A DNA stretch of 64,000 bases from Ilumatobacter fluminis (GTDB taxonomy: Bacteria; Actinomycetota; Acidimicrobiia; Acidimicrobiales; Ilumatobacteraceae), in NCBI RefSeq assembly GCF_004364865.1, contig NZ_SOAU01000001.1, positions 3,132,001 through 3,196,000 of the forward strand, in the 5' to 3' direction. Shown piece after piece: positions 41,038-49,914 of the stretch (its first letter is position 1; every line of letters starts with the position of its first letter). The notes below the pieces were generated by a model, which saw only the letters and a program-made list of their open reading frames with translations, was not told the DNA's origin and did no database searches. The translations under genes were made by a program, and so were the position numbers.

Positions 41038-43593
41038 TCAGTCCGCCGACGAGCGGCCGACGAGCCCGACCGTGACCCTGATCGAGCCGGCGAGCGTCAC
41101 GACGGCGGCAGCACCGGCCCACCAGCGCCCGTCGGCGAACTCGAGCAGCGAGGCCGACCACGCGACGCCGAGCGCCACCGATGCGGCGGTGACGGCAATC
41201 GGCCCGCCGGCGGCCTCGTGGTCGAACCGGGCTGCCGCTGCGACGAGCACACCGGCGAGCAGGACGAAGCCGACGTCGGCAGCGCTGCTCCCCTGCTGAT
41301 CGGCGATCCACCAGGCGACGACCGTGAGGACGGCGAGAGCAGCCACGACTGCGATGACGAGCGACGCGTGGCGGCCCATGATCCAGACGGCGACGAGCAC
41401 GACCAGCGCCGCCCACCAGACACCGACCGATGCCAACGCCCACCCGCCGTCGCCTGCGCCGAAGACCGCGGGAGCGTCGCGAACGAAGGCGAGTGCTCCG
41501 TCGCCGGATCCGGCGCGGTCGTCGGCGGCGAGCCACCACACCCCTGCGTCGACGAGCGTCACGGCCCCCGCCAGCGCCCAGGCGACGGGAGGACGGGCGC
41601 GCGAGACGGGTCCGATCAGCGTTGCGACCAGCACGGTGCCGATCCACGCCACCGCTTCCCGACCGGCGAGCGCCAGATGCCCGCTCGCCGCCGGCGCAGC
41701 AGCCAGCAACACCGCGGACGCCAGCACCCATCGACGCCGATGGAAGGCCAACGCGAGCAGCAACGTCCAGATCAGCACGGCCCCGCCGGTCACTCCGATC
41801 CGGCGCAGCGGATTCGGCCCGGCGCCGACCTCGGCCGCCAGCGCCCACGACGTGACGAACAGCGCGAGCGCGAGCATCGGGGCGCGCCACCAGGCGGAGC
41901 TCGACGAGCCCGAGATCGTGCCGCCGAGCCGGTCGAGCAGCCACGACCCGAACCCCTGGTCGGCATCGGCCTCCTCCAGCGCCGGGGCGCCCGAGTGCCA
42001 GGGCCGTTCGAGCCAGTCGGTCCGGCGTGGCGCGAACCGGGGGTTGTAGTACGGGTCGGCGTTGATCTCGTCGTGCCAGCGCCGGTCGATCTCGGCCCAC
42101 TCCTCCGGCTCGGCGCTCGCTTCGCGGGTCTGGCTCTCGAAGTGGTACCAGCTGGCGAACGGCGTCCAGACGATTCGTCTGCCGGTCGCCCGGATCTTCA
42201 GGCTGACGTCGACGTCGTTGAAGTTGATGTACAGGACCGGATCGAACCCACCGATCTCGTCGAACACGTCACGGCGCAGCATCGCCGAGGCAGCGGTCAC
42301 GCCCGAGACCTCGCGTTCGACGGCGAGCGGGCGCAACTGTCCGGGGCCGGGGCTCGCGCCGTGCCAGCCGACCAGGCCGGCCAGGACATGTTCGTGGTAC
42401 ACGTGCCCGCCGTCCTGCACGGTGCCGTCGGGGAAGAGCAGCTTCGGGCCGACCATCCCCACCGTCGGATCGGTGAGCAGCGCCGCCATCGTCTCGACCG
42501 CATCGGGGGTGATCAGTTCGGTGTCGTCGTTGAGCAGGAGCAGCAGCTCGCCCGACGACGCCTCCACGCCGACGTTGATCTTCTCCGAGAAGTTGAACGG
42601 CTTGGTGTACTCGGTGAGGACGAGTCGGTCGCCGGCGATCGCCCGGAGGTAGTCGAGCACCGGCTGCGGCGTGGCCGTGTCGTAGACGACGACGAACTCG
42701 AGGTCGGGGTAGGACGAGGTCTCGACCATGCTCCGCACCGCCTCGGCGACGAAACAGTGATCGACACCGAGGACACGACGGGAGCCGCCACGCGTCGGGA
42801 TGATCACGCTCACCGTCGGGGTCTCGGCGAGGCGGCGACGGACGCGATACGTCCCGGGAAGCCGGCCAGCCGTCACCTCGGCGTCGATCCCGACGCGGTC
42901 GCAGTGCTCCTGCACCGCCCGCACGCCGGCGTCGTACGCCCACGTCTTGGCCGACGGGTCGGCCGCGACGCTCGTCGCCGCCTGGCGCCAGTGGTAGAGC
43001 ACGTCGGGCACGTGCACGATGCGATCGGTCCGCTCGCTGATCCGGAGGAGGAGGTCGTGGTCCTGGGCGCCGTCGAAGCCGGGCCGGAAGCCGCCGGCCG
43101 CCTCGACGACCGATCGGCGGGCGACCACGAAGTGGAGGATGTAGTTCTGATTGCGGAGCTGCTCGGGCGAGAAGTCGGGCTTGAGCGCCGGGGTGGCGAA
43201 CATCCCGTCGGCTCGGAGGATGTCGTGATCGCTGTAGGCCAGGTCGGCGCCGTCGCCGGCCGTGAGTGCCGTCACCATGTCGGCGAGCGCCGTCGGCTCG
43301 ATGACGTCGTCGTGGTCGAGGAGGGCGACGAACTCCCCCGTCGCCGCCGCCAGCGCATCGGTGCTCGCAGCGACGATGCCGCCCTGCTCGCGACGCCGGA
43401 TCACGACGACACGGTCGTCGGCCGCGGCAGCGGCGGCGAGCGCATCGGCGACGTGGGGTTCGGTCGAGGCGTCGTCGACCAGGACGTGCTGCCACTCCCC
43501 CAGTGTCTGGTGCCGCACCGAGGCGATGCAGGCGTCGAGATCGGCTCGGGTCGGATTGAACACCGCCGTCAGCACCGAGACGGTCGGTGCCAT
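41038..43593 (-). CDS. tandem GT2-GT2 glycosyltransferase with C-terminal membrane domain
   Basis: An 851-aa protein. First GT2 (about 4-230): PTVSVLTAVFNPTRADLDAC, QHVLVDDAST, FVALLDHDDVIEPTALADM (D-H-D). Second GT2 (about 260-500): VSVIIPTRGGSRRVLGVDH, FVVVYDTATPQPVLDYL, LLLLNDDTELITPDAV, NFNDVDVSLKIRATGRR. Residues about 555-840 contain about eight hydrophobic helices, so the protein is membrane-anchored at its C-terminus. It may be bifunctional. Its ATG overlaps by one base the stop of the upstream coiled-coil gene (TGATG). wzm starts 54 nt downstream. Confidence 0.86.
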   Translation of the reverse strand: MAPTVSVLTAVFNPTRADLDACIASVRHQTLGEWQHVLVDDASTEPHVADALAAAAAADDRVVVIRRREQGGIVAASTDALAAATGEFVALLDHDDVIEPTALADMVTALTAGDGADLAYSDHDILRADGMFATPALKPDFSPEQLRNQNYILHFVVARRSVVEAAGGFRPGFDGAQDHDLLLRISERTDRIVHVPDVLYHWRQAATSVAADPSAKTWAYDAGVRAVQEHCDRVGIDAEVTAGRLPGTYRVRRRLAETPTVSVIIPTRGGSRRVLGVDHCFVAEAVRSMVETSSYPDLEFVVVYDTATPQPVLDYLRAIAGDRLVLTEYTKPFNFSEKINVGVEASSGELLLLLNDDTELITPDAVETMAALLTDPTVGMVGPKLLFPDGTVQDGGHVYHEHVLAGLVGWHGASPGPGQLRPLAVEREVSGVTAASAMLRRDVFDEIGGFDPVLYINFNDVDVSLKIRATGRRIVWTPFASWYHFESQTREASAEPEEWAEIDRRWHDEINADPYYNPRFAPRRTDWLERPWHSGAPALEEADADQGFGSWLLDRLGGTISGSSSSAWWRAPMLALALFVTSWALAAEVGAGPNPLRRIGVTGGAVLIWTLLLALAFHRRRWVLASAVLLAAAPAASGHLALAGREAVAWIGTVLVATLIGPVSRARPPVAWALAGAVTLVDAGVWWLAADDRAGSGDGALAFVRDAPAVFGAGDGGWALASVGVWWAALVVLVAVWIMGRHASLVIAVVAALAVLTVVAWWIADQQGSSAADVGFVLLAGVLVAAAARFDHEAAGGPIAVTAASVALGVAWSASLLEFADGRWWAGAAAVVTLAGSIRVTVGLVGRSSAD

Positions 43594-43910
43594 CACTCGG
43601 CGCTCTGGCGCAGTGCCCGCAGCAGGCGCTGGGGTCGGGCGACCAGCTTCCACAGGTGGTACTGATCCTGGCGAGCCCGGCGGAGGTCGACGCGCAGCTC
43701 GGTGATCTCGGCCCGCAGCTCGCCGTTGGCGGCCTCGGCGGCGCGAACTGCCTGCTCAGCGGCATCGAGCTCGGCCTTGAGGTCGTCGTAGGCGTGCTCG
43801 TGCGGGCCGACGAGGCGACGCAGACGGGCGATCTCGGCCTCGGCCGCCGCCAGATCGGACGGACCGACGGGGACCTCGGCGGCGCGGTCGACGGGGTCGG
43901 TGCCGGACAT
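43593..43910 (-). CDS. small coiled-coil protein coupled to a glycosyltransferase
   Basis: A 105-aa protein, mostly one long helix (about 18-80: AAEAEIARLRRLVG, LKAELDAAEQAVRAAEAANG, ITELRVDLRRARQD) ending in a basic segment YHLWKLVARPQRLLRALRQS. No catalytic motif. The stop overlaps the start of the GT2-GT2 gene. Start ATG 43910 has a TACACT box 7 nt upstream. It resembles in size and placement the 23712-24029 product, although the basic segment is at the opposite end. Confidence 0.72.
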   Translation of the reverse strand: MSGTDPVDRAAEVPVGPSDLAAAEAEIARLRRLVGPHEHAYDDLKAELDAAEQAVRAAEAANGELRAEITELRVDLRRARQDQYHLWKLVARPQRLLRALRQSAE

Positions 43911-43917
43911 GGCCGCG

Positions 43918-43923
43918 AGTGTA
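43918..43923 (-). promoter_or_regulatory. putative -10 (TACACT) for the 43910 gene
   Basis: TACACT lies 7 nt before the ATG at 43910. Confidence 0.5.
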
Positions 43924-43970
43924 CGGGCGGAGCCGTGCGGGGTGTCGGACTCCCGGGGCGTCGGGCGGCG

Positions 43971-43976
43971 TAGGCT
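43971..43976 (+). promoter_or_regulatory. putative -10 (TAGGCT) for the glycosylphosphotransferase gene
   Basis: TAGGCT lies 11 nt before the ATG at 43988, a wider gap than at other sites. Confidence 0.35.
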
Positions 43977-43987
43977 TGGGCGACGCC

Positions 43988-45394
43988 ATGCGGGAGATGA
44001 CCAAGCCCAGCGACGACACGTCGTCCGACGGAACGCAGCTGTCGTTCCCGCCGATGCTCGAACGCGCCGTCGGCACCTTCGGTCGTCCCCTCGGCTGGAT
44101 GTGGGATCGCGGTTTCCGGTTCCTGTTCGTGCTCGACGCGATCGCCCTGTTCGGCTCGATGGTGCTGATCAACCTGGCCCGCTTCGGCTGGACGTGGCCC
44201 ACCTACCCGCGCAGCCACTACTGGATCGGTTTCTCGATCGCCACGCTCATCCACCTCGGCGTCAACTACTTCGCCGGCCTCTACGAGCGCGAGCCGCGCC
44301 TCGGCTACCGGCCGTGGCTCCCCCGCATCGCCGTCGCCATGGCGGTCGGCATCGCGTTCGACGGTCTCGCGGCGGTGCTCACCGACCGCTACCTGATGCC
44401 GCGCGCCAACCTGTTCGTGCTGTTCGTCGTCGCATCGCTGTGGTTGAGCGCCAACCGGACGGTGAGTCGCCACTTCGCGAACCGCCGTCGCGGACCATCT
44501 CGAGTGCTGCTCGTCGGCCACGGTGAGGCGGTTGCGCTGGCCCAGCGCCACTTCGCCGGCGACGCCGACGCCGAAGTGGTCGGCCAGGTCGAACACGCCA
44601 CCGAGCTGTTCGACGTGGTGAACACGACGGGCGCCACCGACGTGTTGCTGCTCGATCTGTCGGCATTCGCCGCTGCGTTCCCCGAACCGCTCACCGCGCT
44701 CGACCGTGAGGGCGTCGGCGTGCACCAGCGAGTCTCCGCCCGCGAGACCTTGCTCGGGTTGCAGTCGGTACGCGAGATCGCCGGTATGCCGTTCACGCGC
44801 ATGCGCACCCACGCCATGGCGGCGCACCAGCTGCGCCTCAAGCGGCTGTTCGACGTGATCGTCGTGGTGTTGCTGGCGCCGTTCGCGCTCATCGCGCTCG
44901 CCGCGTTCGCGCTGTGGGTACGCGTACGCGCCGGGTCGCCGGTCCTGTACCGCCAGACGCGTGTCGGCTGGCGCGGACGCCGCTTCGAGGTCGTCAAGTT
45001 CCGCACGATGGTGCACGACGCCGAGCAGGCAGGCCCGCAACTCTCGGGCAAGGAAGACGGGCGTGTCGTCAAGGGACTCGGATGGATGCGGGGCACCCGA
45101 ATGGACGAACTGCCTCAGCTCTGGAACGTGCTCAAGGGCGAGATGTCGCTCGTCGGTCCGCGCCCCGAGCGTCCCGAGATGATCGCCGAGTTCGAGAACG
45201 ACGTCGCCGGTTACGCCCGACGTCACGAGTTGCCGCCCGGCATCACGGGGTTCGCCCAGATCAACGGCCGCTACGAGACCGATCCTGCGTACAAGCTCGG
45301 CTACGACCTGCAGTACATCGTCAACTGGTCGCTGATCCTCGACGTGCAGATCCTGCTGCGCACGATCCTGGTCGTCGTCACTCGTCGCGTCTGA
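43988..45394 (+). CDS. exopolysaccharide polyprenyl glycosylphosphotransferase (WbaP/WcaJ class)
   Basis: Starts a glycan unit by moving a sugar-1-phosphate from an NDP-sugar to polyprenyl phosphate at the membrane. The 468-aa protein has four N-terminal helices (about 50-165), a Rossmann-like middle (SRVLLVGHG, about 173-181) and the catalytic bacterial sugar transferase domain (about 283-468): LKRLFDVIVVVLLAPF, FEVVKFRTM, RMDELPQLWNVLKGEMSLVG, PRPERPEM and GITGFAQINGR. The Asp-Glu pair in RMDELPQ and the PRPERPE motif are the known active-site features. The ExoA-like gene follows after 1 nt, so both are one operon. Confidence 0.94.
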   Translation: MREMTKPSDDTSSDGTQLSFPPMLERAVGTFGRPLGWMWDRGFRFLFVLDAIALFGSMVLINLARFGWTWPTYPRSHYWIGFSIATLIHLGVNYFAGLYEREPRLGYRPWLPRIAVAMAVGIAFDGLAAVLTDRYLMPRANLFVLFVVASLWLSANRTVSRHFANRRRGPSRVLLVGHGEAVALAQRHFAGDADAEVVGQVEHATELFDVVNTTGATDVLLLDLSAFAAAFPEPLTALDREGVGVHQRVSARETLLGLQSVREIAGMPFTRMRTHAMAAHQLRLKRLFDVIVVVLLAPFALIALAAFALWVRVRAGSPVLYRQTRVGWRGRRFEVVKFRTMVHDAEQAGPQLSGKEDGRVVKGLGWMRGTRMDELPQLWNVLKGEMSLVGPRPERPEMIAEFENDVAGYARRHELPPGITGFAQINGRYETDPAYKLGYDLQYIVNWSLILDVQILLRTILVVVTRRV

Positions 45395-45395
45395 C

Positions 45396-46379
45396 ATGGC
45401 CCTGACCGCAGCGTGCTTCGGCCACGACGTCGAGCGAGACGGATGGCCGTCGGTGTCGGTGATCATGCCGATCCGGAACGAAGCCGAGCACCTCGAGACG
45501 GCGGTCGCTTCGGTACTCGCTCAGAACTACCCCATCCCATTCGACGTGTGCCTCGCCGTCGGACCGTCCGACGACGACACCGAGTCAGTCGCCGCACAGT
45601 TGGCCGAGCGCGAATCCCGAGTGCTGGTGGTGCCGAACCCGGCGGGCGTCACCCCGGTTGCGCTCAACACGGCGATCGCCGCGACGAGCGGCGAGGTGGT
45701 CGTGCGGGTCGACGGACACGCTGCCCTGTCCGACGGATACATCCGGCGAGCGGTCGAGACGATGATCCGCACCGGCGCCGTCAACGTCGGCGGCATGCAG
45801 GTGCCGACGCCCGAGACGCCGTTCGAGGAGGCGGTTTCCGTAGCGACCACGTCGTGGCTCGGCACCGGCGGTGCCAGCTACCGGGTCGGCGGCGACGAAG
45901 GCCCCGTCGACACGGTCTACCTGGGTGTCTTCGACCGGGCGGCGGGCGACGCCGCCGGCTGGTTCGCACCCGACCTGATCCGCAACCAGGATTACGAACT
46001 CAACATCCGCCTCCGACAGCAGGGCGGAACCGTGTGGTTCGACCCGGAGCTCTCCGTCGGCTATCGACCGCGCCGCACGTGGCGAGCCCTCGCCAAGCAG
46101 TACTACGAGTACGGCTACTGGAAAGCCGAAGTGCTCCGCCGACACCCCGAGTCGCTTCGCGTCAGACAGCTCGCTCCGGCGCTCCTGCCGGTCGTTCTGG
46201 TCGCATCGGCCCTTGCCGGGTTCGGCCGGCGGAGATACTGGTTACCGATCGGCGGATACGCCGCCGCGGTCCTGGCGGTCGCCCGCTCGCCCTTCGTCGC
46301 CGGTGTCGCTGCGGTGTCTCATCTCGCGTGGGGCGCCGGTGCTGCGCATCAGTCGTTGCGACGGACGCTACGGAGGTAG
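45396..46379 (+). CDS. GT2-family glycosyltransferase, ExoA-like
   Basis: A 327-aa enzyme resembling succinoglycan glucosyltransferase ExoA: VSVIMPIRNEAEHLETAV (about 20-37), CLAVGPSDDDT, GVTPVALNTAIAATSGEVVVRVDGHA (R-V-D-G-H, metal site), TPFEEAVSVATTSWLGTGGA, AGWFAPDLIRNQDYELNIRL and a C-terminal hydrophobic part (about 255-315) with two or three helices. It probably adds the second sugar after the upstream priming transferase. The gene begins 1 nt after the previous stop. Its last 31 nt overlap the convergent FkbM-type gene. Confidence 0.9.
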   Translation: MALTAACFGHDVERDGWPSVSVIMPIRNEAEHLETAVASVLAQNYPIPFDVCLAVGPSDDDTESVAAQLAERESRVLVVPNPAGVTPVALNTAIAATSGEVVVRVDGHAALSDGYIRRAVETMIRTGAVNVGGMQVPTPETPFEEAVSVATTSWLGTGGASYRVGGDEGPVDTVYLGVFDRAAGDAAGWFAPDLIRNQDYELNIRLRQQGGTVWFDPELSVGYRPRRTWRALAKQYYEYGYWKAEVLRRHPESLRVRQLAPALLPVVLVASALAGFGRRRYWLPIGGYAAAVLAVARSPFVAGVAAVSHLAWGAGAAHQSLRRTLRR

Positions 46380-47281
46380 CGGGCGGCGGTCGCGGCGACC
46401 TCGCTCCAACCGCCCCGTCGCTGCGCCGCTCGCACGCTCGCGACCACCGGCGGCCTTGGATTCGTCGACGAATCGCACCGTTTGAGTTCCCGGGACCAGT
46501 GGGACCAACGGTCGGCAAAGTCGCGGTCGAGTGGGCTCGGGGCGAGCAGCCAATCGCGATCGGTCGTGCCGCTGCCTCGGATGTCGCTCCGGGCTTCCCA
46601 TGTGGGGTCGGCCGACAGCTCGTAGTACGAGTAGCCGAGACCGTCGAAGAACTCCTGGATCTCGACGCCGTGGTCCCGACCCTTTCGTCGCAGTACCTCG
46701 ATGACGACAGACGGACGGGCACGCTCGATCGTCGCCCGTGCTCCGTCGAGGACGGCTCGCTCGTGAGTCTCCACGTCGAGCTTCATGAGGTGGGGGACGA
46801 TGCCCTGTTCCTCCACGAACGAGTCCATCCTGAGGGTCGGGACCGTGACCGATCGGTCGGTGTCGCGAAACCCGGCCACCAGTGAGTTCGAAGCATCCGA
46901 CACGGGCGAAAGGAACAGCTCGGCTTCACCGTCGTGGTCGGAGAGCGCGGTCTGATGCACTTCGACCGGTAACCGGTTCCGCAGCGCAATCTCGCTCGCC
47001 ACCTCGGCGGTCAGCGGTGTCGGCTCGAAACAGTGCACGGCGGCAGGTGCAAACATGCTCGCTGCGAGCGAGCCGTAGAGGCCCATGTTGGCGCCGATGT
47101 CGAAGAACACGAAACCGGGGTCGTGACGCTCCACGAGCGCAAGGACGGCCGCGACCGTCGAGGGCTCGTAGTTGCCGAGGCCGTGTCGTCGGATGTACCG
47201 CTGAACGGCTGTCGAGTGGGGCTCGATCAGATCGAGTGTGGAACAGCGACCGCCGGGAGGCAGCGGAACTCGGTACGACAC
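46349..47281 (-). CDS. FkbM-family methyltransferase
   Basis: A 310-aa SAM-dependent O-methyltransferase. Motifs: VFFDIGANMGLYGSLAA (motif I, about 58-74), VHCFEPTPLTAEV (acidic loop), HQTALSDHDGEAEL, VPTLRMDSFVEEQ, and LMKLDVETHERAVLDGA with IEVL downstream, the standard FkbM order. In surface-glycan loci these enzymes methylate sugar hydroxyls. The C-terminal 85 residues carry WSHWSRELKRC and a basic tail. GTG start at 47281, 13 nt after the preceding gene. Confidence 0.9.
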   Translation of the reverse strand: MSYRVPLPPGGRCSTLDLIEPHSTAVQRYIRRHGLGNYEPSTVAAVLALVERHDPGFVFFDIGANMGLYGSLAASMFAPAAVHCFEPTPLTAEVASEIALRNRLPVEVHQTALSDHDGEAELFLSPVSDASNSLVAGFRDTDRSVTVPTLRMDSFVEEQGIVPHLMKLDVETHERAVLDGARATIERARPSVVIEVLRRKGRDHGVEIQEFFDGLGYSYYELSADPTWEARSDIRGSGTTDRDWLLAPSPLDRDFADRWSHWSRELKRCDSSTNPRPPVVASVRAAQRRGGWSEVAATAARYLRSVRRND

Positions 47282-47294
47282 TGTGGTCAGTCAA

Positions 47295-48164
47295 TCAGCC
47301 CGGTCCGTCGACGGCATGCTCGGCCGCCGTCAGCGCGACCTCCACCGCCCCCACGAGGAAGTGGTCGACAGGAAGGTGCCACGTGTTGTCGCCGCCGCGG
47401 TGCTGAACGAAACCGAACCGATCGGCCGCAAATGTTGACAGGCCACGGCGGTGGCACGCCCGCAGGAACGCACGATCCTCTCCGAGCGAACGGTCCTCGA
47501 AGGTGAGGTCACCCGTTCGATCGCGATCGACGACGAGCGTCCCACCGGCGAGCGTCCCCGAGTAGCGGAACTCGTTGCCGGGGAAACGAAGGTAGCGCGC
47601 CCCCGTGGCTGCGACGTCTGCATAATACGAGTGCTTGCCGACCACCGCGGCACCGGCGTACGAGTGCGCCCGGAGCGAATCGACCAGGTAGTGCTCGGTG
47701 TAGTAGTCGTCGTCGTCCATCTTGGCCACGAATCGGTTCGAGCATGCGGCCATACCGCGGTTCAGGCACGCACCGAGCGAGGTCGCGCCCGGCTCCGACA
47801 GCACGGTGCAACGTTCGAGCGTCGCCGTCGCCGACTCCACAGCCGCGGGATCGAAACCATCGGCGTTGGTCACCACGACGAGCTCGACGTCGATGCCGCA
47901 TTGCCGAGCAACGTTGTCGGCCACGGCGGTGATCATGGAGGGACGGTGTGTGACGCACACGACCGATACCTCGTGCGCTGCAGGCGGGATGCTCGATCGG
48001 TAGTCATCGAACTCTTCGAACGACCGCGTCGGCCAGTCGGGATGGTCCGGAGCGACCGAGAACACACGGTGCGCATCACGCGCCGAACCGCCGCGGGCAA
48101 GTCGGCGCCGCAGGTCCGCGTACGTCCGCAGGCCACGTCCCGAGAGCGCGCGGGAAGATGCCAT
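47295..48164 (-). CDS. GT2-like glycosyltransferase
   Basis: A 289-aa GT-A protein with a 65-residue N-terminal extension. Core: VSVVCVTHRPSMITAVADNV (about 66-85), LVVVTNADGFD, GATSLGACLNRGM, FVAKMDDDDYYTEHYL (four Asp around the metal site, about 150-156) and, later, LTFEDRSLGEDRAFLRAC, GEDRAF being the usual C-terminal E-D-(R/x)-x-(F/W). Likely adds a sugar or performs side-branch decoration in the Stealth/FkbM gene group. It follows the Stealth gene after 3 nt. Confidence 0.82.
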   Translation of the reverse strand: MASSRALSGRGLRTYADLRRRLARGGSARDAHRVFSVAPDHPDWPTRSFEEFDDYRSSIPPAAHEVSVVCVTHRPSMITAVADNVARQCGIDVELVVVTNADGFDPAAVESATATLERCTVLSEPGATSLGACLNRGMAACSNRFVAKMDDDDYYTEHYLVDSLRAHSYAGAAVVGKHSYYADVAATGARYLRFPGNEFRYSGTLAGGTLVVDRDRTGDLTFEDRSLGEDRAFLRACHRRGLSTFAADRFGFVQHRGGDNTWHLPVDHFLVGAVEVALTAAEHAVDGPG

Positions 48165-48167
48165 CGG

Positions 48168-49802
48168 TCAACGCTCCCAGGGCGCCGGAACGGGGAACAT
48201 CGCCTCGAAGAACTCGGCGAGACGACGTTCGCGCTCGACCGAGTCGGCTCCGTCGTCAGCGGTCTCGTTGACGCAGCACGTGACGATGTCGTCGCCGAGT
48301 CGGATGCGGTCCAGGTGCCAACCGAGCCGTTTCGACTCGACGTGCACATACTCACTTGCGATCTCGTCGAAGGTTGCTCGCTGCGTTGCAATGGCGTAGT
48401 GCTGCGCGAACGACGACGCCGTGCTCACATCGGTCGACGATCTGAACCGGCTGTGTCGTGTCCGCTCGATGGCTTCGGAGAACTCCTCGTCCATCTCCGC
48501 CATGGCCGAACGACGAAGCGGGTACGGACTGTGCAGCTGCTTGTCGGCAACGACGCGCCCGAACCTCGCTCGGAGCAGCTCCCGACCTCGTCGTGCTGCG
48601 GTGTCGACCGCCTGCATTCCCTCGTCCTCGTGGCCAGGGACGCGTGCCCCGCTCATGAACACGCGAGCCAGCCCGTTCGGGTGGAAGAACGTCTCGGCGG
48701 TCGTGGGCCTCGTGACGAACATGTCGTCGTTGAGGTAGACGAAGTGCTCGCTCAGACCCGGGATGTGGTGCAGCGAGGCCTCGATCGCGTGGGAGTTGAA
48801 GGTGGGCAGGGCCGTCTCGGGCATGATCGCTCGATGATCGACGACGGTGACCTTCTCGTGGTCGGCGAGCCAGTCCGGGCGCTGGCCGGCGGTTACGACA
48901 TAGACCTGGCGAACCCACCCACAGTTCATCCAGACGGACCGGAGCGAATACTTGAGCTCGTCGCGCGACCGGTAGCGAGCCGGATCGAGCGCGGGATCGC
49001 TCCGCTCACGTCCGCACTCTCGAGCAGTCCGACGAAAGGCAGCACGCCATTCGGGGTCGGCACCGTCGACCCACGTATAGACGAGATCGACGGGCTCGTG
49101 GAGGCGACGCAGGTCAGATGCGACGGGGAAGGCCACAAGCCCGGGAAACTCGCAACCGTCCAGCTCTTCGGTTGTTCGAGCGCTGCGTTCGTCGAAACGC
49201 TCGTGGCCACGTGTTCCGACCAGCTCGTGGTGGCCGGAGGGTCCGAGCGCCCAGAAGGTCACGACGACCCCTGATTCGGGCCCCGTCGATCGCTCACCGA
49301 CGGCAAGCGGGCGAAAGATGCACCATCGGCGAGCAACTGCGACTCGTCGGGTCGCTCGCATCGCTGCATCCAGCCCCGTCCGACCTCGATCGGTCCACTC
49401 GACGAGCAAACCCGGCGCGTTCGCCGCCAGTGCTCGCAGTGCCGCAGGTCGGTCGTCAGCCAGCAACCCGAGCACGACACGGCCCTCGGACAAGTCGACG
49501 ACGAACGGCTCGAGCCCTGCGCTCTGGAAGACTCCGACCACATCCAGCGCCGTCGCAAAGGCGAGCTCGCGGATCGAGGTGTCCAGCATTCCATCGGTCA
49601 CGATTCTCCGGCCGCCCAATCGTGCGACCGGCCCTCGACCGGTTCCGAGAGCAGGACGGGCTGACGCCGTCCGACGCTCGACCGCGTCTCGCTGCCTCAA
49701 TCGCAGCGTCGTCTGGTACAGCTCACGCGTCGAAGGCGGGAGGCGACGGTCGACTCGATATCGATCGACCAAACCGGCCGCCCTCGCCAAGCTCTCGTGC
49801 AC
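48168..49802 (-). CDS. Stealth-family glycan phosphotransferase
   Basis: Stealth proteins transfer sugar-1-phosphates to make phosphodiester-linked glycans. The 544-aa protein has all conserved regions: CR1 DLVYTWVDGADPEW (about 239-252), CR2 RDELKYSLRSVWMN with VYVVTAGQRPDWL (about 279-312), CR3 LPTFNSHAIEASLHHIPGLS then EHFVYLNDDMFV (about 335-367), and a CR4-like end finishing FFEAMFPVPAPWE. Residues 1-230 are an unassigned region (VVGVFQSAGLEPFVVDL). GTG start at 49802 is set by a TACCAT box 7 nt upstream. Product unknown; teichoic-acid-like or sugar-phosphate glycan is plausible. Confidence 0.9.
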   Translation of the reverse strand: MHESLARAAGLVDRYRVDRRLPPSTRELYQTTLRLRQRDAVERRTASARPALGTGRGPVARLGGRRIVTDGMLDTSIRELAFATALDVVGVFQSAGLEPFVVDLSEGRVVLGLLADDRPAALRALAANAPGLLVEWTDRGRTGLDAAMRATRRVAVARRWCIFRPLAVGERSTGPESGVVVTFWALGPSGHHELVGTRGHERFDERSARTTEELDGCEFPGLVAFPVASDLRRLHEPVDLVYTWVDGADPEWRAAFRRTARECGRERSDPALDPARYRSRDELKYSLRSVWMNCGWVRQVYVVTAGQRPDWLADHEKVTVVDHRAIMPETALPTFNSHAIEASLHHIPGLSEHFVYLNDDMFVTRPTTAETFFHPNGLARVFMSGARVPGHEDEGMQAVDTAARRGRELLRARFGRVVADKQLHSPYPLRRSAMAEMDEEFSEAIERTRHSRFRSSTDVSTASSFAQHYAIATQRATFDEIASEYVHVESKRLGWHLDRIRLGDDIVTCCVNETADDGADSVERERRLAEFFEAMFPVPAPWER

Positions 49803-49809
49803 CCAGCGG

Positions 49810-49815
49810 ATGGTA
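49810..49815 (-). promoter_or_regulatory. putative -10 (TACCAT) for the Stealth gene
   Basis: TACCAT lies 7 nt before the GTG at 49802 and, with the 112-nt gap to the upstream gene, supports a separate promoter. Confidence 0.45.
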
Positions 49816-49914
49816 CCGGTACCGGTCCCGGGCCGGTCGGATCTCGTTGCGCCGGGTCGGGACTCGCTCCCGTCCGTCCATCCCGAACAAGAGGCGCCGT
49901 CCCTCTCGCTCCAC

